From Dactylonectria macrodidyma (lineage: Eukaryota; Ascomycota; Sordariomycetes; Hypocreales; Nectriaceae): 64,000 bases of DNA. The position numbers were made by a program, and so were the translations under genes. The first letter of the stretch is position 1; every line of letters begins with the position of its first letter. The stretch is taken from contig JAGMUV010000023.1 of NCBI GenBank assembly GCA_020744425.1, forward strand, positions 744,001 through 808,000. Direction: 5' to 3'. The notes under the pieces are model-generated. The model was not told where the DNA came from and made no database searches. It worked only from the letters and a program-made list of their open reading frames with translations. This document shows positions 54,549 to 64,000 of this stretch, piece by piece.

Positions 54549-57285
54549 ATGACGGAACAACCTCTGAGCTTCGACAACACTGATGACGTCAATCCCGGCA
54601 TCGCAGCGAGTCACTTGATCCCCCAGAGTCCCCCAGATGTTGGAATTATGCAGGACTGGGATCTCCCACAATACCTTGACCATGATGGCTCCTCTTCATG
54701 GATACCTCAGCAGGCTGTGGCTAATGACGCTAGAGACGCCGTGGCAGGTACAAGTTATCATTCCGTCGGAGATCCGAGTCAGCCCGCAGTGGATGCCGTT
54801 TGTATGGAGCAACTTCACAGTGCTGCAACTGGAGTAGTAGTGAAGGTTGCTAACCGCTTCAACTCGGGATCTGTGCGAATATTGAGGCATTGGTTCGCCG
54901 CCCACGAGCGGCACCCCTACGCCACGGCTCAAGATGTTGAGATACTTCAAAGCAAAACTGGCCTCACCAAACAGCAAGTTGTCAACTGGCTTGCCAACGC
55001 AAGGCGGCGCTCAAAGCTTGCCCTATCTTCGTCATCATCGGTTGCTCGAGGAGGGGCAGAGACAACTTCAAAGAACTCTACAGCTTTGGATATCCCTCCA
55101 CGAGCTGCGACGCCTATGCTGTCAGATCAGATGAATCCTCTAGAGCGATGGAAAAGCTCACCACCTGAGCACGAAGCCGCCGAGGTCTCTGACATTTGCC
55201 GTGCTGTGGCTGCTTCTACTGGTTCCCCATCCGACATATATCACCACAGCAGATCCGGGAGATCTTCTGGTCGTGGTTCATCTGCCAGCAGTGCAGACTT
55301 GTCCCATTCAAGTGCTGGATCTGGTTCCCAGAGCTCAGCATATTCCCACAACTCTTTCGTCTCGTTTGGCGCACGAAACGCAAATCGAAGGAGAAAGCGA
55401 GGAGGTGTCCGGCGGCATGTAGGCAAACAGCGGATGAGTAGCCGATCAAGTTTACTCCGACCTTGCCACATGTATCAATGCACGTTCTGCATCGAGACGT
55501 TCAAGCACAAGTACGACTGGCAGCGACATGAAAAGTCGCTGCATCTCTCGCTGGAGGAATGGATTTGCTCACCTAAAGGATCTACCGCCCTTAATCCAGA
55601 CAGTGGTGGAATAGTGTGCGTCTATTGTGGAAAGGCCGACCCTGACCAGTCACATTTGGCTGGTCATAACCACACCGTCTGCCTGGACCGGGTTCTTGAA
55701 GAGCGAACATTTTATCGCAAAGACCACCTTCAACAGCACTTGAAGCTGGTACATGACTCGAAGTTCATGAAGTGGCCGATGGATGAGTGGAAGGTCGCCG
55801 GCCAAGAAATACGGTCGCGTTGTGGCTTTTGCTCCATGTTACTGCCTTCCTGGGCCAGTCGAACTGAGCATCTAGCTGAGCACTTCAAAACTGGAAGCAC
55901 AATGGCAGACTGGAAGGGCGATTGGGGATTCGACGCCCAGGTGGTTCAGAATATTGACAACGCCATACCACCCTGTAAGTCTTCAGGATCGAAAGAAGAA
56001 TTCCCATGACATCCGCTGACCGTTTTCCAAGATCTCATCCACTACGAACAAAATTCCCCGTTCCCTATCTCTATGATGGAGGAACCGGCTGATACACCGA
56101 CCAGCGCATATGAGCTCATCAAGCTGGAACTGGAGTATTACATGCGAGACCACCTCGATACAAACGGCCACCTCCCTTCAGACCACGATCTTCAGTACGA
56201 GAGTTGTTGCATTATCTTCGGCGCGGATGTCATGTCAAGTTGTCCCGCTTCATCGGCGCCGTCTTGGTTGCGAGACGTCTTCATGTGTTCCGAAGTGTCC
56301 AAGGAAGCTCGGCTGCGCCCCATGCAGCAAGTCACGAAATCGAGAATGAGTCAACTCAAGATCAATAGCAAAGGAGCTATCTTTGACAATTGCGAACTGG
56401 AACTTGAGTTGTGTCGATTCGTTGCAATGCACAGCGCTTTAGGCTTGTTGCTGTCAGACTACGAGTTGCAGCAGGAGGCATCAAACATTGTAGCCGCGAT
56501 TGAAGCCTTCTCGCCCAACCCGTCTAAGCACTTCATCGACTTCGTATTGAGGCTTGTTTGGGGCTCGAACCAATGGCTCGAGCCTTTACGACAACGAGGA
56601 GAGCAAGTATCTGCTCTTGGCGCAGGGAATGATAATCTGCCCCAAACAGAAACGGCTGAACGGAATCTAATTACTCTGGACTTAGATCCGCTGAGTATCG
56701 AAACTCAACACGAATTACTTCAAGGGAACGCGAATACACTGCCTAGAACAGGGAATTTATCTCCACCAGTGGGGTATAATCCACCATTTTCGGCCCTGGA
56801 ACCTTCGGAACAGGGGAAAATACGTTCTTCAGGTCCATCGCCTGAACAGTTGACTTCACCGTTCACCGCCAACTTCATCAGTCCTGGACACTCATTTGGC
56901 GGCAGCGAGACTCCCAACAAAATGCCATTTCTTCTTAACGACCACAACAGCTACCGGCGTCTGGCTGCAGGGCTCTCTCGCTTTGTCGCCACTACCATGT
57001 CGCCAAATAATCCCAATAGCCACGTTCCTACCGATGAAGAGCTACAGTATCAGGCGCGCTGGATTTGGTATGACGAGTAAGTCCTTATTTCGACTCTATA
57101 GGAGACAATTAGCTCATTTGGTTCTCTTCGCCTATCATCTGGTAAAGCTTTGAGGATGTGTGAGTAACTGACGTTTTCTTTCTTCGGCTAGTGATGATCC
57201 ATGGAATCAAACGCCGGCCGACAATGCCGAGTGGTTGAATGAGTTCAAGCGCGATGTTGGCCTCCTCACGAATAATTCTACATGA
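54549..57285 (+). CDS. Homeodomain (TALE/KN-type) plus C2H2 zinc-finger protein, 854 aa
   Basis: Exons 54549-55974, 56032-57076 and 57192-57285 with introns of 57 and 115 bp. An in-frame Met at 54435 is possible, but the 38 residues it adds look like leader. The homeodomain lies at about residues 100-156: RFNSGSVRILRHWFAAHERH, then TGLTKQQVVNWLANARRRSK, the KN/TALE form with WxxNxR as WLANAR. A Ser-rich linker and a basic patch (ANRRRKRGGVRR) precede C2H2-like fingers. One is C-TF-C...H-EKSL-H near residue 310 and one is CGFC...HLAEH near 430; a less regular Cys/His stretch lies between. The second exon carries three copies of a PSDxxLQxEA-like motif, the last in HVPTDEELQYQARWIWYDD. A nuclear DNA-binding regulator; target unknown. 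Confidence 0.87.
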
Positions 57286-57439
57286 CCTTCGAATTTGAGC
57301 AATCAGAGGTTGTTATACACGTAATTCTTGTGGTAACTTGTACGACACATACTTAATACAAGGATCGTGGATACAGTCTGTAACCGCGCGGGTAAGACGT
57401 GGGCGATGACAGAGTCAACTTCAAAGAAAAGACAAACGA

Positions 57440-59019
57440 TTGTTTCAAGAATTCAAACGGAAATTGAGAGCAGTGGACGTACACATGTGCACAGAAAATC
57501 TAGTGGAGAAATGCAGCAGTTATTTATGTCGTAGTTGGAAAGCTGTCGAGAACCACGGCTTTTTGTGGATCAGAGGGAAGCTCGGTGCTGGAAAGTCGAC
57601 GATCATGAGCTTTGCCTATAAAGAGGCCACCAAACACAATCAAAGCATAGTAATCTCGTTCTTCTTTAACGCAAGAGGTGGTAGCTTGGAACGATCGACA
57701 ACCGGAATGTACCGCTCTCTTTTGTTCTAGCTCTTCAGGGCCCTGCCAAAGCTTCTCGTTGTTCTCGACAAGCCGGAAAACAAAGACGAGGTCGATGCTC
57801 TTCATGCCATCGTGAAGGCGGAAGAGAACGCTTTCTAGGGCGTGGAACTCCCCCAGGACTTCTTATGGAGAGTAATTTCACGGCTTGACGAGCAGCAGGT
57901 GACGTTATTCATTGATGCTCTTGATGAATGTAACATGGATGAAGTCGAACAAATGGATGAACACTTCGAGCGGCTTGGAGATTGCGCTGTGTTGAATCAA
58001 ATCCGACTGAACATATGCTTCTCAAGTCGCTATTATCCGCACAACGAGATCGAGTACGGCCAAGAACTTGTTCTGGAGCACGATGAAGGCCACAAAAGAG
58101 ACATCACCACCTACATAAACAGCAAACTCAAAACTGGCAAAGGCAAAACTGCCGATGAAATAAAAGCCAAGATGCAGGTAAAGGCACGCGGAGTCTTCAT
58201 GTGTGTTGTTCTTGTGGTCAGCTTGCTCAACAAAGAATACAGGGGGGGCCGCATTTTCGTTATCAAGAAGCGCCTTGACGAGATACCGGAAAAACTCAGT
58301 GACCTATTCAAATATATACTGTCAAGAGACCAGGGGAACCTACACGACTTACGACTTTGCAACTAGTGGATCCTTTTCGCACAACGTCCGCTGAGACTGG
58401 AAGAATACTACTTCGCGGTTGTTTGCGGACTGAGCCCCGATGACTTGTGCGAATGGGATCCAAAGGAAGTCACCAGGGACGACATGGAAAAATTTGTGAC
58501 AAGTTCATCAAAAGGACTCACAGAAACTACTGAGACTAAAACAGTCCAGTTCATTCACGAGTCAGTGCGAGAATACTTCTTCAAAGATGGCCGACGAGAG
58601 TTGTGGCCCGATCTCCTTACGATGTCGATGTCAATTCAAGGGACAGACAGGGTTGTACACCTCTATCTTTAGCAGCTAAGACTGGAAATGAGGCTGTCAC
58701 GAAACTTCTGCTCTCTGTCGAAAGCGTCGATGTCAATTGGAGGGACGTAGATGGCCGTACACCGCTATCATGGGCCGCCGAGTTTGGGTGGGATGCTACT
58801 GCGAAGCTACTACTATTGACTAAAGGTATTGATGTCAACTCGAGGGACGTATTGGGCCGGACACCGCTGTGGTGGGCAGTGAACAAGCAGTGGCAGATGA
58901 TTGCCATGCTGCTACTCGGGAAAGGAGCTGATGTTGAGATAGAAGACAACAATGGCTGGAGGCCTGTGCCACTGGCAGCGGCACCTTGGCTGGTGCTTCA
59001 GAGGGCTAAGTGGCTATGA
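57440..59019 (+). pseudogene. NACHT-ankyrin protein pseudogene (three amber codons, one frameshift)
   Basis: One frame from 57440 to about 58640 encodes a NACHT protein. Walker A is WIRGKLGAGKST near 57575, and Walker B is LFIDALDEC near 57905. A sensor-like CFSSRYYP, LDEIPEKLSDLFKYIL and VQFIHESVREYF complete the domain order. It is broken by TAG at 57728, 57836 and 58364, each where Gln (CAG) is expected, while reading continues in the same frame. Around 58600-58670 the frame shifts, and three ankyrin repeats follow (GCTPLSLAAKTGNEAVTKLL, GRTPLSWAAEFGWDATAKLL, GRTPLWWAVNKQW) up to 59019. The pattern is that of a formerly intact STAND receptor. I describe the breaks and leave them as they are. 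Confidence 0.8.
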
Positions 59020-59386
59020 ACTGAATGGAGCCTGCCGCTGTTTACACTCACTATAGACCACGTAGCAACTCTTTTTGGAAACTGCACATGGAATCAAGAG
59101 TCTCTTCAAATGGAAAAAATAAAGGCGATTCAGAGCAAACTCAAGGTGCTAAAGGTGTCGGTGAATTTTGCCAGAACGCAAGGCAGCGTTACTGATAAAA
59201 TCGGCGATTGAATCACGTGCCGGATATTGAGTTGGTTCAATGGGACCCCACAGTAAACCTCGACCCCTGCTGTGTTGCCTATTGTCAACCAACGTGGTGG
59301 GGTCTAGTCGGACGCGGTTATAAAAGACCTTCTTTCCTGCTCGATTTTCTGTTCTCTTTACACATGAAAGATATCACCTTATTAAC
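59020..59386. promoter_or_regulatory. Promoter of the DUF4246 gene
   Basis: A 3' remnant of the pseudogene, then promoter. The sequence ACGCGGTTATAAAAG at 59312-59326 includes a TATA box (TATAAAAG) 61 bp before the ATG. It is shared with the next gene's promoter. A CACGTG E-box is at 59214-59219. Confidence 0.5.
59312..59326 (+). promoter_or_regulatory. Shared 15-mer core promoter ACGCGGTTATAAAAG (copy 1)
   Basis: Identical to 62208-62222 and contains the TATA box. Located upstream of the DUF4246 gene. Confidence 0.55.
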
Positions 59387-61580
59387 ATGACTTCATCCAT
59401 TCTTTCTTTCGGCCCCGACTCCCCCGGGACAATCGTCAAGGAGCTTGATTTTACGCAAGTTAAGCAGCTGAGTGATTGGATCCGTGATTCGGAGGACCCT
59501 ATACCCACTCACGACGATGTGAAGAAAAGGGCAAAGGGGCTGTTTGGTTCTGACGCCCTGGGGTCGGGAATTTATCTAATTGACCGACAGCTGCAAGAGC
59601 GGAAGATTGACGGTCCTCCGGTGAGTCTTGAGCCACTGCCCTCCTAATGCTCAAATGAGACTTGGAATGATGCAGAACCAATGCTGATCACGGCTCATTC
59701 AGGTCAAAGAAGGGCGTCTTATGGTACCAGGATATGGTCTTCCTGTGACCCACAAGGTCAGAAGATATGGCGAACGGGCCCCGTTTCTCTTCGGACTCGA
59801 ACAGGACTGGCAGGCGCCGACCTTGACACATCGCGAAGTATGGGCGCTTGGATTCGTCGAGAGCATCACCAACAAGAAAGACTGGTGGAGGAAGGTCTTG
59901 GATCCGGAGATTTCTCTCAAGTGGAAACGAGAGATGCTCGAAATGCCTGATCCCGATCGCGAACGGCGAGGCGGCTTTAGCGAGACGATGGCTGATGCTG
60001 TGAGTTGACGCGAAGTTGACATTTCGGATTTTTCTCTTGCCTTGCTAACATTACTTAAGATTCTGACTGAACTTGTCAAGAAGGCCGAAATCTATGACGA
60101 CACGGGTCTCATTCCCGTCATGGACTATGGAGCTTGCGTGATCAAGTCCGACTCTCTTCTTGACGAAGGCTTGAGGAACGCCTTGATCACAGCAGTTGCA
60201 CCTTTGGAGAATGTGCCCGAATCTCTTCAGGACTGGCATCCTGGAAGTGACGGAAAGGTTCTCGATCTAGTTCACCCGTCTCTCTGGCCGTTAGTCTATG
60301 GACTATCCCGCATCGTCCCAGACAAACGCATTCCTCTGCATGATGCTCTCAACTATTGCGGCTCGGGTTTGATCATTCCCAAGCCTGAGAGGCCGGACTT
60401 GCGCCCTCCGGGTAGCATGTACAGGAATTACTCTGGGAACCGGGCCATCTCCGACCGCTTTCAATGGCTTCCTTGCGACGTCGACCTCACTGGCGACAAA
60501 CCGCGCATCGACAGCTACATTAACAACTTGCATCCCGTCCGGCACGCCGACTTGTATCAAGTCATTGAGAAATTCATCGAACGGTCTCTTCCCGCTTGGG
60601 ATATCGTTCATCAGTCTCCTCTCGGGGACTTTGATATTATGCGCGTCGAGAGTCTCGATGGAATCAAATACAAATGCAGCACCCCAGGCGTTTGCGAGGG
60701 ATGGTGTGGGCCCTTCAGAAGACCTGGCCGGCCACACCCCGATGATGCCAATGCTCGTGATAACTATGTTGAGGATGAGAGGCTCGACGAAGAGTGGTTC
60801 GAGCAGACACACGAGCTCATATTTCCTGAACCCAAGACTAATGTGGATGACCTCGTTACGCTGTCCGTCGACGACGTGAAAGAAAGCGGCTTCTTCAATG
60901 ACGCTAAGCGTATACAAGTCATTGTGAAGCTAGCTAATATTCACCTGACGCCGGACAAGCCAAGCTACGATGGAGGCTCGTGGCACGTCGAAGGTCAATA
61001 CAACGAGCACATCACCGCCACCGCCTTGTACTACTACGACAGTGAGAACATCACCGACTCTTACCTCTCCTTCCGCACCGCAGCAGACCGAGAAAATCTC
61101 ACCTCGGACTTCAATCACGAACAAGGCGAGTTCGAGCCAATCGAGCGCATCTTCGACATCAAGGCGTGGCGAGAGAAACTTCAAACCATTGGCAGCGTTC
61201 TCACAAGGCAAAGTCGCGCGCTTTTTTTCCCCAACGTGTACCAGCATCGCGTGAGCCCGTTTGAGCTGGTCGATAAGACGCGGCCGGGCCACCGCAAGAT
61301 CCTAGCCTTGTTCCTGGTGGACCCTCAGGTTCCGATCATCTCGACGGCCAATGTTCCACCTCAGCAACAAGATTGGTGGATGGAGAAGACGGGGGAGGTG
61401 AATGCCCTGAGTGCACTTCCGTCTGAGATACGACAGATGGTCCAGAAGAACGTCGACTTTCCCATTAATGAGCAAGTTGCGAAAGAAATTCGCAAGGAGC
61501 TCATGGAGGAAAGGACGGTCATCAAGAAAGAAGCTGATTCGCGTATGGCACGACACGAATGGAGTTTCTGCGAGCATTAG
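59387..61580 (+). CDS. DUF4246-family protein (683 aa, three exons)
   Basis: Exons 59387-59620, 59703-59999 and 60060-61580 with introns of 82 and 60 bp. Recognised as DUF4246, a family common in ascomycetes, from MVPGYGLPVTHKVRRYGER, then WGLG-like segments replaced here by WALGFVESITNKKDWW. LHPSLWPLVYGLSR appears as VHPSLWPLVYGLSR, and SDRFQWLPCDV follows. The middle GGSWHVEGQYNEHITATALYYY and the later NVYQHRVSPFELVDKTRPGHRKIL carry the His/Asp/His pattern of Fe(II)/2-oxoglutarate-type folds (inference). LVDPQVPIISTANVPPQQQDWW is the usual C-terminal marker. Molecular function of the family is not established. It is followed in the same direction by a LaeA-like methyltransferase with the same core promoter. 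Confidence 0.87.
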
Positions 61581-62318
61581 AGGCAGGATATATGGCTGAG
61601 GGTTGTCATAAACAGGTCTTATAAGGGCTTGTGGATGACAGAATCGCCGTCTCATTCAGTTATACTTTCTTTCTTATGCATCTATCCCTGTTACTAACAT
61701 ACGAGATAGTGGCCAGTCCTCTTTCAATTTTTTCCGTAGCAAACTGATCAATACAAGCATCCGAATCCTTAAATGGATTCGTAGGATGCTTCATGCAAAG
61801 CAGCACCTATTTTTTCCTCATCTCCGCTGCTCACTCCGAGTTTCGTCATTGGCCCCATCGACCGACGCAGTCTCCACCACTTCATCCCTTCTAGCCCTGG
61901 TTCATTCTTAGTTTTAGCACTACAGTTAGAGCTGATTTGGTGCTAGAAGTATTTCATACATTAGTGAGCGGGAAGTAGCGTCGACTAGCATCAATGTGCC
62001 AAGCAGGCAGCTCAGCAACTGCCACCATAGATGATGATGTTCGACACTATCCGAGGTTTCCTCCATGTATTTCAGTCTTCCCCTCAAGCGGTGAGAAAAT
62101 GATCCCACCATATGCCCGCACAATCCTGTACATGTGTTGGTTCGCATGGGCTCATGCAGTTCCGAGGCGCTGCTATTGGCTCACACCCAGGTTCATGAAC
62201 AGGGGGTACGCGGTTATAAAAGTTACTGATCTCTTTCAATGAGGGGTAATATCACCTTTCGGTGCGCAATTATTGCTCAGTCGATAAACATCGTCGCATC
62301 AATTACGCATAGACAATA
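61581..62318. other. Intergenic: DUF4246 3' flank and methyltransferase promoter
   Basis: No supported gene. It includes the second ACGCGGTTATAAAAG (62208-62222), 97 bp before the methyltransferase ATG. Confidence 0.45.
62208..62222 (+). promoter_or_regulatory. Shared 15-mer core promoter ACGCGGTTATAAAAG (copy 2)
   Basis: Identical to 59312-59326. Contains the TATA box of the LaeA-like gene. Confidence 0.55.
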
Positions 62319-63773
62319 ATGTGTCCAGAAGACGCGCCAGCGCTTGCAGCGGATCCGGTGGTGGAACCAGATGACAACGTTTGTAGCCTTGCTTATACTT
62401 CCTCATCAAAAGCTAACACTCAACCCAAGGACTCCTCGCTTGGCAATGTATGAGTGCTTCTGTTGCCCCTCAAATACATGCCTCTGACTGGATCATCCTT
62501 AGGACGCAGCCTCGTCAACAGAGAGTATATCCAGCTCGATCCTCAACTACCGTCGTGAGAATGGAAGAACCTATCATCGATACAAGGATGGAAGTGAGTA
62601 TGCATCCAACCTTTTCTGGCCAACTCTTTCTTATCAAGTACCAACAGAGTACAATCTTCCCAACGATGACGTCGAAAACGAGCGGCTAGGTGGGTAAAAT
62701 TGTGTGGCAGAATTAGATGCGGTATTGCGCTGACTCTGAACAGACTTCCAGCATCATCAATGGCTTCTTACACTTGGCGATGGTCTCGGCTTAGCGCCGC
62801 CAAATAAGCCAAACTCTGGAGTGAAACGAGTTCTTGATCTGGGTTGTGGCACGGGAATCTGGGTGGTGGACTTTGCTGATGAGCATCCAGAGGCCGAGGT
62901 AGCACATCCACGACCCTCCTCTCGGCAAGTCCAATTGTTTTGGGAAACCTTTGTGGCTGACAGAATTTCAAGGTCACCGGGATTGATCTTTCGCCTATTC
63001 AACCTGATTTGTACGATATGACTCAGACACCTGTTACTATCACAAACTAACCCCTAATTAGTGTCCCTCCAAATGTCCGCTTCATTATAGACGACATCGA
63101 TGAGGAGTGGACCTACTCGGCGCCATTTGACTACATTCACAGCAGAGCAATGAACTTTAGCGTCAAGAACTGGAACGATTATCTTCAGAATATATACGAG
63201 TAAGCAATGGCATACCACACATATTGCCAGCCCAGCTGATATACATAGCAACCTGGTACCCGGCGGTTTCGTCGAGGTCCAAGAGATAGATGTCATGCTA
63301 ACATCGGATGATGGCACTCTTACAGAAGATCATGATCTTCTCAAATGGTGCACGCTCCTCAACCAAGCTTCTGTCATGGTCGGCCGACCTTGCGAGAGTT
63401 TCGAGAACCTCAAGATCGCCATGACTAACGTCGGATTCGTCGATGTGAGCCTGAATTGTTTCAAGTGGCCGATAAACCCCTGGCCAAAGGATAAGAAACA
63501 TAAGGAAATCGGTGCGTGGAATAAAGTCAACTGGGAAGATGCTTTGGAGGCTCTCTCCATGGCTCCCTTCACAAGAATCCACGGCTGGTCTAAGGAAGAA
63601 GTCACGGTTCTGCTCGCAAAAGTTCGAAAGGATCTCGTAAACCCGGCAGTTCATGCATACACCCCGGTGTAAGTTCCTTACCTTGCCTAGCCAAGTAGTA
63701 GACCACGTGTTAACATTGGAGTAGCTGCTCCATATATGGAAGGAAACGGGAAGTGGAGCTTGAAACAGAATGA
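62319..63773 (+). CDS. LaeA-like SAM-dependent methyltransferase (336 aa, nine exons, 18-bp microexon)
   Basis: Exons 62319-62378, 62430-62447, 62503-62593, 62648-62689, 62744-62898, 62973-63010, 63062-63199, 63249-63668 and 63725-63773 sum to 1011 bp. Joined motifs: an acidic N-terminus ending in DSSLGN|DAASSTESISSSILNYR, YKDGKYNLPNDDVENERLDF and motif I RVLDLGCGTGIWVVDFADEH. VTGIDLSPIQPDFVPPNVRF is the acidic loop, and DYIHSRAMNFSVKNW, NLVPGGFVEVQEID and a final SIYGRKRE complete the order. This is the TAM/LaeA-like family common near fungal secondary-metabolite loci. Some members are global regulators and many are small-molecule enzymes; this one cannot be assigned. Many exons are under 100 bp, so simple ORF calls miss most of it. 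Confidence 0.85.
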
Positions 63774-64000
63774 GTTTGTTTGACAAAGACGCCGATGCTT
63801 TCTAGGTTTCTAGGTTTCTCCGCAGATGCTGGTGGAATATTTGCAATACACGGTGCCTGATTATTTCAGCCGGTCATGTCTAGATATTTATTTCGGATTT
63901 CTTTCTCCTTTTTATTCTAGTTTTTGATCGCTCGGGTTGTTTTCAACAGCAACTAGTGTTGAAGGTTTTGAATTATACGTGTCAAATGCCAAGCCTCGAC
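63774..64000. other. 3' flank of the LaeA-like gene
   Basis: AT-rich, T-rich trailer; nothing else seen. The window ends here. Confidence 0.4.

Noticed and set aside
60303..60917. 204-codon minus-strand open frame
   Set aside because: Antisense to the DUF4246 exon 3, with no own features.
1..64000. CRISPR arrays, operons, ribosome-binding sites, riboswitches
   Set aside because: Spliced eukaryotic nuclear genes throughout; no such prokaryotic features were seen.

Overview
This is a 64 kb piece of a filamentous ascomycete genome (Pezizomycotina, probably Sordariomycetes; inferred). The evidence is short GT-AG introns of about 48-115 bp, Zn2Cys6 regulators, trans-enoyl-reductase, RTA1, NACHT/STAND and LaeA-like genes, and a PL3 pectate lyase. 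It also has a transposon island decayed by repeat-induced point mutation (RIP): Gln, Trp and Arg codons have become stops while the reading frames are kept. I rebuilt exon structures by reading splice sites by eye and checking that every exon sum is a multiple of three.

Layout. 1-7.08 kb is an AT-rich RIP island with a Ty3/Gypsy pol relic and two further decayed long frames that I cannot identify. 7.8-25.4 kb looks like a metabolic gene cluster: an ACS-family transporter, a LovC-type trans-enoyl reductase, an aldo-keto reductase, a Baeyer-Villiger-type flavin monooxygenase, a Zn2Cys6 regulator, a sugar-type MFS transporter, an epoxide hydrolase, a tRNA-Val and an alcohol-oxidase-like GMC enzyme. 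No PKS or NRPS backbone gene is visible. A near-identical 11-mer (TTGCGSTTAYA) occurs upstream of four of these genes. 25.4-29.4 kb holds ankyrin and secreted-protein fragments, an 8-cysteine secreted protein and a cellobiose-dehydrogenase-like GMC gene broken by one in-frame TGA. 31.2-39 kb has an intact NACHT protein, an AAAP amino-acid transporter, a tRNA-Asp and a pectate lyase.

39-42.2 kb is gene-poor and holds an 11-bp minisatellite. 42.2-51.9 kb has a methyltransferase, a Zn2Cys6-type regulator with an incomplete zinc cluster, an RTA1 membrane protein, an M20 amidohydrolase, a GNAT acetyltransferase, a DJ-1/PfpI protein and a 47-residue secreted cysteine peptide. 51.9-54.5 kb is repeat-bearing and non-coding. 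54.5-63.8 kb has a large homeodomain/C2H2 protein, a NACHT-ankyrin pseudogene, a DUF4246 protein and a nine-exon LaeA-like methyltransferase. The last two genes share a 15-bp core promoter.

The transporter, oxidoreductase, hydrolase and regulator set at 7.8-25.4 kb plausibly makes, modifies or degrades one small molecule. The rest mixes plant-interaction functions (pectate lyase, small secreted proteins), STAND-type immunity-like genes in several states of decay, and regulators.
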